Notes: generated by a model not told the origin, from the sequence alone. Shown: positions 51,928-62,377, counted from the stretch's first letter. The stretch: DNA of 64,000 nt from Nitrospinia bacterium (GCA_029261715.1 JAJDAT010000047.1:1-64000), one strand, 5' to 3'. Numbers and translations: made by a program.

Positions 51928-52854
51928 CTAAAATTTTTGAATTGAAACTAAAGCATTAATTTCCTCTTGGCCTATTTTAAAAGGAAGGACCAACTTAAAT
52001 GCTTCATCATCTGATTTCACATCATAACTTTCACCTTTTATTAAAGTAGGAAACCCCAAATCTAATTTAAGTTTGCGACCAGGTTCTGAGTTTTCTGCGC
52101 GATTGGGAAAGACCAAATCAAAAACGGTTTTAGAATGTTCCGTTAGAGTAGGTTTAATATTACCTCCTATAATATTACCTAGTTCCAATACAACTTCTCC
52201 CGAATCATCTTCATTCCGCTCCCCAAAAATAGTCTCATAAATGTCGCATGCGACAATCTCTGGAAAAAATAAAATAAGCGAGATTTTTATTTTCTCGTCA
52301 TGATCAGTTAAGTCGATAGAGGCATTCATATCGCCATAAAGACAATCGTTTTCGATGGGGTCGTCAGCCACTGCCGAAACCATGTACTGACTGAAGCCTT
52401 CAACAACGCTTTCTGAAATGGGACCAGACAAACCTGATAAATCCGAAACTTCTCCTTCAGTTGAAAAAGAGCTTTGAACGCCTTGCCGAATATCGTCATT
52501 TTTGAATGGCTTTTTTATAAATAGGTCATATTGAAATTCACCCGCCCATTTTTTGACGTCGTTTTCGTCTTCTGAACTAATAAAAATAAATGGGATATTT
52601 CGGATGGACTCAGTATCGCTGCTTCTAATTGTTTGTAGAAGTCCGCAACCGTCTTTAATTCGAAGATGCACTGATGAAGTGATCAAATCAAAGCTAACAA
52701 GAGTCATCAGGGCGTAGGCTTGATGACCATCTTGAGCAAACTTTATATTGTCCGGATGAAACCCCATTTTGGTCAGGACGTTAAAAATGATTCTATAAAT
52801 AACCGCCGAGTTCTCTGTAATCAATACCTTTTTGTCTTTAAAGTTACCTGACAT
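51928..52854 (-). CDS. Pseudo-receiver fused to CheC/CheX-type phosphatase domain
   Basis: About 308 residues. The first 120 are a receiver fold in which the phosphoacceptor Asp is Ser (FDLITSSVHLRIKDG) and the acidic pair is reduced (ITENS), while the Ser/Thr (FISSED) and Lys (FIKKPF) positions remain. The remainder is a CheX/CheC-like domain with VVLELGNIIGGNIKPTLTEH, matching the E-x2-N catalytic motif. Related proteins dephosphorylate CheY-P or bind it. ATG 52854 is taken as start. No chemotaxis operon is adjacent. The stand-alone receiver at 26198 is a possible partner. Confidence 0.82.
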   Translation of the reverse strand: MSGNFKDKKVLITENSAVIYRIIFNVLTKMGFHPDNIKFAQDGHQAYALMTLVSFDLITSSVHLRIKDGCGLLQTIRSSDTESIRNIPFIFISSEDENDVKKWAGEFQYDLFIKKPFKNDDIRQGVQSSFSTEGEVSDLSGLSGPISESVVEGFSQYMVSAVADDPIENDCLYGDMNASIDLTDHDEKIKISLILFFPEIVACDIYETIFGERNEDDSGEVVLELGNIIGGNIKPTLTEHSKTVFDLVFPNRAENSEPGRKLKLDLGFPTLIKGESYDVKSDDEAFKLVLPFKIGQEEINALVSIQKF

Positions 52855-53251
52855 TTTTTCTTGAACCAATTGCTTAAAATTTAATAGAGGCTGCTAGAGT
52901 ATCATTATTAGAGTTTTTTTTACATTTTTTTTGAATAAACTCTTAAGAGTAACTAGTTGAATTTTTAGCTTTAATCAGATTTAGTAGTTTTAAAGAATTT
53001 TCTCAAATAATGAGTTTTTTTGCCGTTAAGCTCTAAGATTACTCATTTAAGAGGGGTTGAGACCTAATAGTTGCAAATGTTTAACCAAATCGTAACAAAT
53101 CTAAGACATTAATCATAAAAAATGAACTAGAATCTCTTTACATTAGATGTTTTTTTAAGTTTGTATTTTGATACTGAGCCGAGTAATTAATCATAAATTT
53201 TTGATTGTTAAGTTATAGATCGGTTTTTTCCCCAAACGTTTAAGTTTTTTT
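52855..53251. other. Intergenic region, nothing recognised
   Basis: 397 AT-rich bases lie between divergent genes. No gene, hairpin or known box was seen. Confidence 0.5.
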
Positions 53252-54895
53252 ATGACTCAGATAACTAATTCAAAATTTTCAACTATTTCAAGAAATATTG
53301 TTTTATTTTCTTTAGAGATGTTTTTTGGATTTGCTTCTTTGTATTTAGCTTTTTTGTTGAAATATGACGGGGTTATTCCTCCGCAAGAGCTCAGTTTTTA
53401 TTTTCAAATCATTCCCCTCGCGTTTGCATTTAGATCGTTTTCGTTTTTATTTTTTCGATTTGACTCTCAATTTTGCAGCGACCCATGTTTGGAAAATACT
53501 AATAAAAAAATAAAGTCAGTTTTTGCGGGATCGTTATTAATTTTGCTCTTTGTTTCCGGCAGTACTGGAATTCGTGAAAATACCCAAGTTCCCCTCGCAA
53601 TTCTTATTATTGATGCCGTCATTTTGCTCGGACTTCAAGTTGGTTTTCAATTGTTTTGGAAAAAATTGCGCATTTTTATGGGACGTCAACAATGTGAAGA
53701 CGAATCAAAAGAGAATTCTGATGAGGTTACTGAGGTTTGTCGCAAAAACAATGTGAACTCTCAAATAGTTCCTTCTTATATGGATAGAGAGGAATCAGAC
53801 CAGGAATCTTATATTAGAAAGTTGCTAGGAAGAGAGCCTGTATACTTGAATATGGAGGCAATCCGAAATGTAATCCAAGGTCGAGTGATTCTGGTTACTG
53901 GAGCAGCCGGTTCTATCGGAACAGAATTGTGCGAACAGATTTTGGGGTTCAATCCCGCTTCTTTAGTTATGATAGATCGAGGAGAAAATTACCTCCACGA
54001 GTTAAAAGTTACTTTAGATAAATATGATACTAGTGTCCGAACTCATTTTGTTTACGGTTCGATTACGAACGAAGAAAAAATGGAAAATATTTTTGAGCGT
54101 TACCGACCCGATATTGTTTTTCATGCAGCAGCTAATAAACATGTTCCTATTATGGAACATAATATCGATGAGGCGATCTCTAATAATATTTATGGAACGA
54201 AAGTAGTTGCTGATCTTTCGGACAAATACGATGTTGACAGTTTTGTGCTAATTTCTACGGATAAAGTTGTTAAGCCGACAAGTATTATGGGCATGACAAA
54301 AAGGATAGCTGAGCAATATGTCCGGTTTCTATCAAAAAAGAGCCAAACTCGTTTTTCATCTGTAAGGTTTGGAAACGTTTTGGGAAGCAAAGGGAGCGTT
54401 GTGCCTATGTTTAAGGAACAAATTGCTCGCGGAGGTCCTGTTACCATTACCCATCCAAAAATGGAGCGTTTTCTTATGTTAATTCCAGAGGCTGTGGGAT
54501 TAATTTTGCAAACGACTGCTTTGAATAATTTCGGTGGAAAAACTTTTGTTTTAGAAATGGGATGTCCCGTCAAAATCATCGATTTAGCGAGAAAGATGAT
54601 TCAATTATCGGGGAAAAAAGGACAAGATAATATTAAAATAAAATATGTTGGTATTCGCCCTGGTGAGAAACTAAGGGAAGAGCTTGTCTTAGAAGAAGAA
54701 GAAATAATTCCTACATCTCACGAGAAAATCAAAATATTAGAATCTAACGTGCCTTACAATCCGCATTACGACGAGTGGTTAGATGCATTATGCCGACAAG
54801 CGACAGAGCCGTACCCGGAATCTGATAAAATAAAAAGTATTATGTCTGAAATGATTCCAGATTTACCCTCCCCAGTTTCTACAATCAAAAACTAA
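53252..54895 (+). CDS. Nucleotide-sugar 4,6-dehydratase, CapD/WbpM family
   Basis: 547 residues. Four N-terminal membrane helices (to about residue 140) lack the first nucleotide-binding fold of the longest family members. The catalytic SDR domain begins VILVTGAAGSIGTELCEQIL and includes HAAANKHVPIMEHN, VLISTDKVVKPTSIMGMTKR (catalytic Met-x3-Lys in place of Tyr, as in membrane 4,6-dehydratases) and FSSVRFGNVLGSKGSVVPMF. It converts UDP-GlcNAc-type sugars to 4-keto-6-deoxy forms for surface polysaccharide. No glycosyltransferase cluster surrounds it. Confidence 0.9.
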   Translation: MTQITNSKFSTISRNIVLFSLEMFFGFASLYLAFLLKYDGVIPPQELSFYFQIIPLAFAFRSFSFLFFRFDSQFCSDPCLENTNKKIKSVFAGSLLILLFVSGSTGIRENTQVPLAILIIDAVILLGLQVGFQLFWKKLRIFMGRQQCEDESKENSDEVTEVCRKNNVNSQIVPSYMDREESDQESYIRKLLGREPVYLNMEAIRNVIQGRVILVTGAAGSIGTELCEQILGFNPASLVMIDRGENYLHELKVTLDKYDTSVRTHFVYGSITNEEKMENIFERYRPDIVFHAAANKHVPIMEHNIDEAISNNIYGTKVVADLSDKYDVDSFVLISTDKVVKPTSIMGMTKRIAEQYVRFLSKKSQTRFSSVRFGNVLGSKGSVVPMFKEQIARGGPVTITHPKMERFLMLIPEAVGLILQTTALNNFGGKTFVLEMGCPVKIIDLARKMIQLSGKKGQDNIKIKYVGIRPGEKLREELVLEEEEIIPTSHEKIKILESNVPYNPHYDEWLDALCRQATEPYPESDKIKSIMSEMIPDLPSPVSTIKN

Positions 54896-55080
54896 TTAAG
54901 TTACAGTAAGTTAAGTGTTTAGCTATAAATTTAACCTCCCTTAACTCAAGTGAAGGTTGATTTTTTTATTTATTTTGATTGATCCTTAAAAGTAGGTAAT
55001 GGTAGTTTAAACTTATAAACTATTAACTGTATAATAAACCTATATCATTTTTCTCACACCTGCGTTAATCAAGAGGAACG

Positions 55081-55602
55081 ATGGACGAATTAGACTCTGA
55101 ATTAATAAAAGATTTTTGCGAAGAGGCATTGGAAATTGCCGATCAATATGGCGCTGAAGAAGGTTTATCTTTCTTGATTGGAAAAAAGTTTTTTGAAGTT
55201 TTACGAGACTTAAAAGAAGTTCAAAATAAATCGAAATTTTTAGTTCCTGTAGAGGGGAATGCGAACCTTACTTTAGAGCTTGATAAAAGAAGGAATATCA
55301 ATCTTTCGCTAACAAGCGCCCAAAGCCAAAATTACGGAGATTTTTTAGAAAAAATTGAAGGCTTAAAAAAAATAAGCGACATATTCGTCAAGGAAGTGAA
55401 AGAAACTTTCGACGCTAATGATATTGAAGACTATTTAGCTTCTTATCCTACTTTGGGAGAAGAGGAGTTATCGGCGTTTGATGCTGACTTTAGTTCAAAG
55501 CCTTTATCGGTTAACGCTACGTTAAATGAGATTAGAGATATTTTTTATATAGAAGAAATGAAAAAGATGTTCTTAGGATTTGAAAAAGACAAAGCGTTAT
55601 GA
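55081..55602 (+). CDS. Hypothetical acidic protein, 173 residues
   Basis: A soluble, strongly acidic protein with helix-rich start (DELDSELIKDFCEEALEIAD), a possible small beta region (FLVPVEGNANLTLELDKRRN) and helical end. No family recognised. AGAGGAA precedes the ATG. Its TGA overlaps the ATG of the next small gene by four bases (ATGA), so they are co-translated. Confidence 0.7.
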   Translation: MDELDSELIKDFCEEALEIADQYGAEEGLSFLIGKKFFEVLRDLKEVQNKSKFLVPVEGNANLTLELDKRRNINLSLTSAQSQNYGDFLEKIEGLKKISDIFVKEVKETFDANDIEDYLASYPTLGEEELSAFDADFSSKPLSVNATLNEIRDIFYIEEMKKMFLGFEKDKAL

Positions 55603-55760
55603 TCAAACCGGTAAATAAAAAGACCCGTTTAATTTTGGCTTTTTTTATCTTATGCGCCGCTACAGTTTCTATTCTCTATACGGGTCCTGAATTTAACTTT
55701 GTTTGGCAGGTAGTTTTTTCTTCAGCTTTGTTGTTTCTTTTATTTTGGTTGATCACTTAA
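55599..55760 (+). CDS. Two-helix small membrane protein, 53 residues
   Basis: This short frame opens with ATG 55599 inside the stop of the previous gene (ATGA overlap). It encodes 53 residues: basic start MIKPVNKKTR, helix LILAFFILCAATVSILYTG, loop PEFNF, helix VWQVVFSSALLFLLFWLIT. The overlap and clean topology support it as real. Function unknown. It likely acts with the acidic 173-residue protein. Confidence 0.65.
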   Translation: MIKPVNKKTRLILAFFILCAATVSILYTGPEFNFVWQVVFSSALLFLLFWLIT

Positions 55761-55770
55761 GTTTTTCTTT

Positions 55771-56268
55771 TTAGAAAAATGATAGAATTATAGCTATTAT
55801 TGACATCCCTAGCGCCGCAATTGCAAATATCTTCACCTGAGCCGCCTGTTTAGAAGCTTCGGCTAACCTTTCCTGAGTGAAGCTTTTCATTTCTTCTTGT
55901 ATCTCCTTAGTGGCATTTTCTTTGATTATGGCTGTTTTCTCGTCGATTATACCTTCTAGGCTTTCTAATGTTCTTTTAGTGAGCGGTTCAAACTTTTTTT
56001 CGATTTCTTCTTGCACGATGAGTTTACTTTCTTTTTGCCAGTTGGTGACTTTGTTATCAATTTGTTCTAATTTTTTCTGAATAAATTTTTCAACTTTTGG
56101 CTCAAGATTTTCTTGTATCAATTCCAGGCTATCTTTAGCGTTTGATATTGCTAAATGAAGGTTTTCTTCAATCTCTTCTTCAAGCGATTCCTTTTTCGTT
56201 TCAATGTAGTCTTTTAATTTTTCAATTTCTTCGTTTGCTTTATTTTCTAATTCGTCTGGTAATCCCAT
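55771..56268 (-). CDS. Tail-anchored coiled-coil protein
   Basis: 165 residues. Residues 1-140 are almost continuous charged heptads (NEEIEKLKDYIETKKESLEE, IEENLHLAISNAKDSLELIQ) forming a coiled coil. The last 20 (IFAIAALGMSIIAIILSFF) are a membrane anchor, so the coil faces the cytoplasm. It is convergent with the two genes before it, ten bases from the end of the 53-residue gene. Function unknown. Confidence 0.75.
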   Translation of the reverse strand: MGLPDELENKANEEIEKLKDYIETKKESLEEEIEENLHLAISNAKDSLELIQENLEPKVEKFIQKKLEQIDNKVTNWQKESKLIVQEEIEKKFEPLTKRTLESLEGIIDEKTAIIKENATKEIQEEMKSFTQERLAEASKQAAQVKIFAIAALGMSIIAIILSFF

Positions 56269-56460
56269 TTCGTTTTTCCAAGTTTTAGAATATATGGGTT
56301 TGCTTTTCCTGAGTTTATTTAAAAAAGCAGGGTTGTTTGACTAAATTCTATTTAATGATTATCAAAAAGCTATTAGTTGATAATCTTTCAATAGGATATG
56401 GGGGCGGGTTGATTCGTCTTGAGCTTGACTAACCTAAATCAGTCAGGTAACTTAGAAGTT

Positions 56461-57423
56461 ATGAAATTAACCTTTCCCGAATACGTTCAACTATTTAAAA
56501 AGTATATTATTGTTGAAAAAAATGTATCGAACCATACTATTACAAACTATTTGAGTGATCTCAATCAATTTTATTTATTTTTAAAAGAGTCGGGCCATGG
56601 TTCATTCGAGGAGGAAGCTGAGGTGTCCAAAATAGATCGTATTGCAGTTCGATCTTTTATGGGGTATTTATCCAAGAAGTCTTATTCTGGAGCCTCAATG
56701 GGCAGAAAGTTGGCATCTTTAAGCTCTTTTTTTAAATTCCTTTGTCGAGAGGGGTACCTTGAGAATAACCCGGCCAAGTCCGTTCCGATTCCCAAAAAGA
56801 ATACAAAACTTCCTAGTTTTTTGACTCCGGACGAAATATTTTCCATAATGGATTTACCGGCAAAAAATTCCTTTATAGGGACTAGAGATCAAGCTATACT
56901 GGAGCTTTTTTACAGCTCTGGTATTCGTGTTGGAGAATTGGTTGGCTTGTCGCTAGAACATATCGATGCCATTCAAAGAAACGTTCGAGTTTTGGGAAAA
57001 GGGAAAAAGGAAAGATTGGTTCCTTTTGGGAGTAAAGCCGCAGAAGCTATTAACTCTTATTTACTTTTTAGAGCGCAAATAATAGCAAAGCGAAAACCCG
57101 ATCCTTTACCTAATGCATTGTTTTTGAACTTTAGAGGACAAGGAATTACAAGTCGAGGCGTAAGAAAAGCTTTGACTCGTTATTTAAATCCATCTTTAGT
57201 TGCGGGGAGAGTGTCACCGCATACTTTTCGCCATACTTTCGCGACTCATATGTTGGAAGGAGGCGCGGACTTAAGATCAATTCAAGAGCTTTTGGGGCAT
57301 GCTCATTTATCGACTACGCAAAAATACACTCATTTAACCGTTGATCAATTGATGAAAACCTACGACCAAGCCCACCCAAGAGCTCAAAAAAGCATTACTG
57401 AGACTTCCTATCGAAAAGGATAG
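56461..57423 (+). CDS. xerC: Tyrosine recombinase XerC
   Basis: About 320 residues. The SAM-like N-terminal domain is [20 protein letters not shown]. The catalytic domain has the RKHRHY set: Arg in [14 protein letters not shown], Lys in [13 protein letters not shown], HxxR in [14 protein letters not shown], His in [16 protein letters not shown] and the terminal Tyr there. XerC resolves chromosome dimers at dif. The start is ATG 56461; a TTG at 56419 would add 14 residues. Followed by hslVU, the same order as codV-clpQ-clpY in Firmicutes and xerC-hslVU elsewhere. Confidence 0.93.
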   Translation: MKLTFPEYVQLFKKYIIVEKNVSNHTITNYLSDLNQFYLFLKESGHGSFEEEAEVSKIDRIAVRSFMGYLSKKSYSGASMGRKLASLSSFFKFLCREGYLENNPAKSVPIPKKNTKLPSFLTPDEIFSIMDLPAKNSFIGTRDQAILELFYSSGIRVGELVGLSLEHIDAIQRNVRVLGKGKKERLVPFGSKAAEAINSYLLFRAQIIAKRKPDPLPNALFLNFRGQGITSRGVRKALTRYLNPSLVAGRVSPHTFRHTFATHMLEGGADLRSIQELLGHAHLSTTQKYTHLTVDQLMKTYDQAHPRAQKSITETSYRKG

Positions 57424-57494
57424 TATTTTTTCGATCGCTACTAATTTGTTGGTCGATATTAATAATTTATAATTGCCAAATTGGAATTAACTAT

Positions 57495-58022
57495 ATGATG
57501 CGTGGAACCACTATATTATCCGTACGGCACAAGGGTAAGGTTGCCATGGCTGGAGATGGCCAGGTTACTTTAGGGCATACGGTTGTTAAGAGCACTGCTC
57601 GTAAACTTCGTAGAATGTACAATGACCAGATTGTGGGAGGATTTGCAGGATCTACGGCAGACGCTTTTTCTTTGTTTTCAAGATTTGAAGAAAAACTTGA
57701 AAAGTTTCAGGGGAATTTAACCCGGTCTGCCGTTGAATTAGCTAAAGATTGGCGCACTGACAAAATGTTGCGTCGTTTAGAAGCAATGTTAATCGTTATG
57801 GATAAAGACCAGTCTTTATTGCTATCGGGGACTGGCGACGTTATTGAACCCGACGATGGCATTATCGGTATTGGCTCAGGCGGTATGTATGCTTATGCAG
57901 CTGCAAAGGCGATGACCTTACATTCGGAAAAAGAAGCCAAAGAGATTGTTGAAGAATCAATGAAAATCGCTTGTGCAATCTGCATTTATACTAATTCAAA
58001 CCTCATTATTGAAGAGTTATAA
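57495..58022 (+). CDS. hslV: ATP-dependent protease proteolytic subunit HslV
   Basis: 175 residues. After the short leader MMRG comes [20 protein letters not shown], the N-terminal-Thr protease active site, so cleavage before Thr is expected. [31 protein letters not shown] and [16 protein letters not shown] match HslV. Forms a double hexamer capped by HslU. Five bases separate it from hslU. Confidence 0.96.
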   Translation: MMRGTTILSVRHKGKVAMAGDGQVTLGHTVVKSTARKLRRMYNDQIVGGFAGSTADAFSLFSRFEEKLEKFQGNLTRSAVELAKDWRTDKMLRRLEAMLIVMDKDQSLLLSGTGDVIEPDDGIIGIGSGGMYAYAAAKAMTLHSEKEAKEIVEESMKIACAICIYTNSNLIIEEL

Positions 58023-58027
58023 AACTT

Positions 58028-59458
58028 ATGGAAAACTCGCTTGCCGCCTTTTTGTCTGAGGATATTGATAAAAATTCTCTAGGATCTATGACTCCTAAGG
58101 AAATTGTGGCGGAGTTAAATAAATATATCGTAGGTCAAAATAAGGCTAAAAGAGCTGTTGCTATTGCATTGCGCAATCGTTGGAGGCGACGCCAATTGCC
58201 TGAAAGCCTGAGAGATGAAGTTGCTCCAAAAAATATTTTAATGATTGGTCCTACAGGCGTTGGGAAGACTGAAATTGCGCGTCGATTGGCTAAATTAACT
58301 AATTCCCCTTTTATTAAAGTTGAAGCTTCAAAATATACGGAAGTAGGATATGTTGGGCGCGATGTAGAATCTATGATACGCGATCTTGTAGAGCTATCCA
58401 AAAATATGGTTCGCGAAGAAAAGGAAGCCGAAGTTCAAGAAAAAGCCAAAGCATTTGCGGAAGAGCGACTTTTAGATATTTTGTTGCCTCCTCACCCATC
58501 CATAACGACAGAAGATAATTCGGAAAATGATGAAGAGCTGAAAACTATTGAACTAGATTCCTTAGGTAAAAAACAATTTGAGCAAACTCGTGAAAAATTT
58601 CGAAATTATCTTAAAGAAGGCAAGTTTGACGAGAGGGTTGTTGAAATCGAAGTTCAAGAAAAACCCGCTTCAATGATTGAAATTATTGGTGGCCCGGGCA
58701 TGGACGATATGGATAACAACTTAAAAGATATGCTTGGAACTTTTATGCCTTCGAAAAGTAAAAGTCGGAAATTAAAGGTTCCCGAAGCCCTTAAAGTTTT
58801 GACTCAAGAAGAAGCTCAAAAACTGATAGACCAAGACCAACTGATACAAGAAACTATCGAAAAGGTTGAACAACAAGGAATAATTTTTATTGATGAAATT
58901 GACAAGATAATTGGTCGACAGGGAATGCAAGGACCCGATGTTTCGCGAGAAGGGGTGCAAAGAGACTTGTTGCCGATTGTTGAGGGATCTGCGATTAATA
59001 CAAAACATGGGATTGTAAAAACGGATCATATTCTTTTTGTTTGTGCCGGAGCGTTTCATTCCGCTAAACCGGCAGATCTGATTCCTGAATTCCAAGGACG
59101 TTTTCCGATTAGAGTTGAATTGGATTCTCTGACGACAGAAGACTTTATGCAAATTTTGACAGAGCCCAATAACGCTTTAATTAAGCAGTATGTTGCTCTC
59201 ATGAAAACCGAAGGCATTGAACTTGAATTTAAAGATACTTCAATTCGAGAAATAGCAGAGATGTCGGCTTCTGTTAACGAAAAAACTGAAAATATTGGAG
59301 CCCGAAGGCTTCAGACAATTATGGAAAAGTTGTTAGAAGATATTTCTTTTGACGCTCCAGATTTGGAAGCAAAGCAAATTCCCATCGATTCCGAATATGT
59401 TAGAGGTAAGTTAAAAGATATTATTCAAGACGAAGATTTGAGTCGTTATATTTTATAG
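58028..59458 (+). CDS. hslU: ATP-dependent protease ATPase subunit HslU
   Basis: 476 residues. [20 protein letters not shown] opens the protein. Walker A is [14 protein letters not shown], Walker [11 protein letters not shown], and [16 protein letters not shown] is the pore region. The I domain spans about 110-240. [20 protein letters not shown] is the sensor II region, and the C-terminus ends LSRYIL, the tail that activates HslV. Partner of the preceding gene. Confidence 0.96.
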   Translation: MENSLAAFLSEDIDKNSLGSMTPKEIVAELNKYIVGQNKAKRAVAIALRNRWRRRQLPESLRDEVAPKNILMIGPTGVGKTEIARRLAKLTNSPFIKVEASKYTEVGYVGRDVESMIRDLVELSKNMVREEKEAEVQEKAKAFAEERLLDILLPPHPSITTEDNSENDEELKTIELDSLGKKQFEQTREKFRNYLKEGKFDERVVEIEVQEKPASMIEIIGGPGMDDMDNNLKDMLGTFMPSKSKSRKLKVPEALKVLTQEEAQKLIDQDQLIQETIEKVEQQGIIFIDEIDKIIGRQGMQGPDVSREGVQRDLLPIVEGSAINTKHGIVKTDHILFVCAGAFHSAKPADLIPEFQGRFPIRVELDSLTTEDFMQILTEPNNALIKQYVALMKTEGIELEFKDTSIREIAEMSASVNEKTENIGARRLQTIMEKLLEDISFDAPDLEAKQIPIDSEYVRGKLKDIIQDEDLSRYIL

Positions 59459-59469
59459 CGTAGCTTCCT

Positions 59470-60363
59470 ATGGAAAAACTGATAGAAAAAGCCGAAATCC
59501 TCTTAGAATCCCTTCCCTATATTAAAAAGTTTTTCGGGAAAAATATTGTGATCAAGTATGGCGGAAATGCCATGGTTTCCGAAGAGCTAAAAGAGAGCTT
59601 CGCCCTAGACATTGTTATGATGAAGTATGTTGGGATTGACCCCGTTGTCGTTCATGGTGGAGGACCTCAAATTGGTAAAACTTTGGAAGCGCTAGGTATC
59701 GAGTCCACTTTTATTGATGGCCAACGCGTTACCAGTCAGAACATGATTGATGTAGTTGAAATGGTTTTGGGTGGAAAAATAAACAAAGAAATTGTTTCCT
59801 TAATTAACCGACATGGAGGAAAAGCGGTTGGGGTTACAGGAAAAGATGGGGGACTTATTCATGCTAAGCGATACAAAAAAGTAAAAAAGTGCCCGGAGAC
59901 AAATCGCCCTGAAATTATAGACTTAGGTCTTGTGGGCGAAATTACTCGAGTAGACCCACAGATTTTGCGAACTTTGGACCGCGACGAATTTATTCCAGTT
60001 ATCGCCCCTATTGGAAGGGGGGAAGACGGTGAAACGTTAAACATTAACGCAGATTTTGTCGCCGGAAAAATTGCCTCAGCGCTTAAAGCTGAAAAATTAG
60101 TTTTGATGACGGATGTTGAAGGGGTCAAGGACCAATACCAGAAACTTATACCTGAGATAGATATAAGGCAGGCAAAAGAATTAATCGATCAGGGAGTTAT
60201 TGCTGGAGGGATGACTCCAAAGGTTCGATGCTGTCTTGATGCGTTGACGGAAGGGACTCATAAAACTCACATTATCGATGGTAGAATTAAACACGCTGTC
60301 CTTTTGGAAATGTTCACTGAAGAAGGCATTGGCACTCAAATTGTTAAAGACGTAAGTTCTTAA
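59470..60363 (+). CDS. argB: Acetylglutamate kinase
   Basis: 297 residues. [20 protein letters not shown] (phosphate loop and catalytic Lys), [40 protein letters not shown] and [20 protein letters not shown] match the amino-acid kinase fold. The N-terminal helix before the core ([20 protein letters not shown]) is the feature of arginine-inhibited hexameric enzymes, so feedback control is likely. Second step of arginine synthesis. It starts 11 bases after hslU. Confidence 0.95.
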   Translation: MEKLIEKAEILLESLPYIKKFFGKNIVIKYGGNAMVSEELKESFALDIVMMKYVGIDPVVVHGGGPQIGKTLEALGIESTFIDGQRVTSQNMIDVVEMVLGGKINKEIVSLINRHGGKAVGVTGKDGGLIHAKRYKKVKKCPETNRPEIIDLGLVGEITRVDPQILRTLDRDEFIPVIAPIGRGEDGETLNINADFVAGKIASALKAEKLVLMTDVEGVKDQYQKLIPEIDIRQAKELIDQGVIAGGMTPKVRCCLDALTEGTHKTHIIDGRIKHAVLLEMFTEEGIGTQIVKDVSS

Positions 60364-60371
60364 TTTTGATT

Positions 60372-60427
60372 TTGCCGCAGAGAATTTTTTGAAACGCAAA
60401 TTGTTAAAAAAATGGCGGCAACTTTTT
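60372..60427 (+). terminator. Possible terminator between argB and hrcA
   Basis: TTGCCGC at 60372-60378 pairs with GCGGCAA at 60415-60421 around a 36-base loop, followed by CTTTTT. The loop is long, so strength is uncertain. Confidence 0.45.
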
Positions 60428-60469
60428 ATAACTTGTAGAAAATTACAATTTTAAAATCGCTCTAGTCAT

Positions 60470-61519
60470 ATGACAGAATCTCTAAATGACAGAAGTAAAA
60501 ATATACTCAAAGAGATAATTCGCTCTTATATTGCATATGGTGAGCCGGTTGGTTCGCGATGTATAGCTAAAAAGTTACATGATAAAATTAGCTCCGCCAC
60601 GATTCGCAATATCATGGCAGATTTGGTCGATATGGGATATCTAGAACAACCTCACACGTCGGCTGGACGCATCCCTACAGACAAAGGGTATCGGTTTTTC
60701 GTCGATCAAATTAGCCAACCTTCTTTAAATTTTGATAGGAAGGAAATCCTGGAGAGTTGTGATATTCAAAGTTCTTCCTATGAAGATGTTTTATCTAGCG
60801 CTTGTGGGAAACTTTCGGCTTTATCCAATCAAACTGGGTTGGTGATGTTGCCCAGTTTTTCACAGATGTTATTCCAGCGCATAGAGTTTATTAAAGTGGG
60901 ACCAAGAGAAGCTTTAGCGGCTTTCGTTTCAGATATGGGGATTTTACAAAATAGACTTGTCCCGATAGAAGAGGAAATGACGGTTGACAAATTGGCGTCC
61001 ATTTCTCGGTTTTTAAATAAGGAGTTTAGCGGGAAATCGATTAAAGCCATTCGCCAGAATTTAGTTCAAAGAATAAATAATGAACGCGAACATTGTGATC
61101 AGTTGATGAGAAATGCGATAGAACTTTTGTTAACAAGTTTCCTAGAAGACGAAGATACAACGTTACTTGTTGATGGAGCTTTAAATTTTCTAGACTGCCC
61201 AGAATTAGCCGCCGATTTAAAGAGAATTAAAAAAGTTATTAAAACTGTCGAGGAAAAAACGAAATTGATTAAACTTCTCGATTTGTGCTTAGAACGTGAT
61301 GGTATGACAGTAATAATTGGGAACGAAAATAACGAAGAAGAGCTGGGAGAGTGTAGCCTCGTTGCGCAAAATTATCGAATGGGCGAATCGAGTGTTGGCG
61401 CTATGGCGATATTGGGGCATAAGCGTATGGATTATCAAAAAGTTATAGCCCTTGTAAATAACACCGCCGAAACTGTTTCAAAGTTATTATCTGAAAAAAA
61501 ACGAAAGGAGTTTGAGTAA
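60470..61519 (+). CDS. hrcA: Heat-inducible transcription repressor HrcA
   Basis: 349 residues. Winged helix (ILKEIIRSYIAYGEPVGSRC and SSATIRNIMADLVDMGYLEQ), GAF-like domain, and the family motif PHTSAGRIPTDKGYRFFVD. It represses heat-shock operons by binding the CIRCE palindrome. No CIRCE (TTAGCACTC-N9-GAGTGCTAA) is visible upstream of hrcA or anywhere I looked in the window. grpE follows directly. Confidence 0.93.
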   Translation: MTESLNDRSKNILKEIIRSYIAYGEPVGSRCIAKKLHDKISSATIRNIMADLVDMGYLEQPHTSAGRIPTDKGYRFFVDQISQPSLNFDRKEILESCDIQSSSYEDVLSSACGKLSALSNQTGLVMLPSFSQMLFQRIEFIKVGPREALAAFVSDMGILQNRLVPIEEEMTVDKLASISRFLNKEFSGKSIKAIRQNLVQRINNEREHCDQLMRNAIELLLTSFLEDEDTTLLVDGALNFLDCPELAADLKRIKKVIKTVEEKTKLIKLLDLCLERDGMTVIIGNENNEEELGECSLVAQNYRMGESSVGAMAILGHKRMDYQKVIALVNNTAETVSKLLSEKKRKEFE

Positions 61520-61523
61520 ATCG

Positions 61524-62240
61524 ATGAGTCAAGAAAAACCAGAATCTTCGGTTGGAGAAGATAAAGTAAAGTTTTCAGATGCAGCTACAAAAGCCTCAAA
61601 TGAGTCAGACGCGGAGGTTATTGAAGAAGGCGAAATTGAAGTAATCGAACCAGAAGTTTTGGACGCGGAAGAAGAAATTGACGGAGAAGAATTTTCTGAA
61701 GATGACGATGAGAAAGATCCACGAACAGAGCTTCTTAAATCGCTTCAGAAAGAATTGAAAGATAAGAATGAAGAAATTGCAAATTTACGTCGAGAGTTTG
61801 TAAAGCTACAAGCTGAAACTGAAAATTACAAAAAAAGAATGCTCAAAGAGAAGACTGATTTTGCCCAATTTGCAAATGAAAAGTTAATTAAGGCATTGGT
61901 CCCAATATATGAGAATCTGGACCGGGCGTTAAATGCTGAGGATGCGAATCCAGATAATTTGAAAATGGGCGTTGATATGATTTGTAAATCGTTCACTTCG
62001 TTTTTAGAAAAAGAAAAGGTTAAGCCTATACCTTCGGTAGGGGAAAAGTTCGACCCAAAAATTCATGAAGCATTGAGTCAGATAGAATCTGCAGATGAAG
62101 AAGAAAATACAGTGTTGCAAGAGTTTTCAAAAGGATTTTATTTAAATGATAGAGTTCTTATACCCGCCAAAGTAGTTATTAGTAAAAAACCCGTTGATTC
62201 TGAGGAAGCAGCGTCCTCCTCTGAAGAAGCAAGTTCTTAG
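61524..62240 (+). CDS. grpE: Nucleotide exchange factor GrpE
   Basis: About 238 residues. A long acidic tail of about 70 residues precedes the coiled coil (KDKNEEIANLRREFVKLQAE, TENYKKRMLKEKTDF). The beta domain follows (GEKFDPKIHEALSQIESADE, EFSKGFYLNDRVLIPAKVVI). GrpE frees ADP from DnaK. GGAG inside the hrcA end serves ATG 61524. dnaK, usually next, is absent; mutM follows after 137 bases. Confidence 0.93.
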   Translation: MSQEKPESSVGEDKVKFSDAATKASNESDAEVIEEGEIEVIEPEVLDAEEEIDGEEFSEDDDEKDPRTELLKSLQKELKDKNEEIANLRREFVKLQAETENYKKRMLKEKTDFAQFANEKLIKALVPIYENLDRALNAEDANPDNLKMGVDMICKSFTSFLEKEKVKPIPSVGEKFDPKIHEALSQIESADEEENTVLQEFSKGFYLNDRVLIPAKVVISKKPVDSEEAASSSEEASS

Positions 62241-62377
62241 CTTGTATTTTTTTTAAATTATCTTTTAAAGTTTGTTCCAGGTTGTCTTAGTTTTTCCTGG
62301 TTTGTTAAAAGGTTTTTTTCAGAAAATCGATTTTAAGCTATTCGCTAAATCAATTAACTTTAATCCAAGTTTAAAGA

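Noticed and set aside
58772-59152. 126-codon minus-strand frame within hslU
   Set aside because: Antisense shadow of a strongly conserved gene.
62270-62305. CCAGG/CCTGG hairpin after grpE as terminator
   Set aside because: Only five base pairs with a long loop; the T-run lies in the loop.
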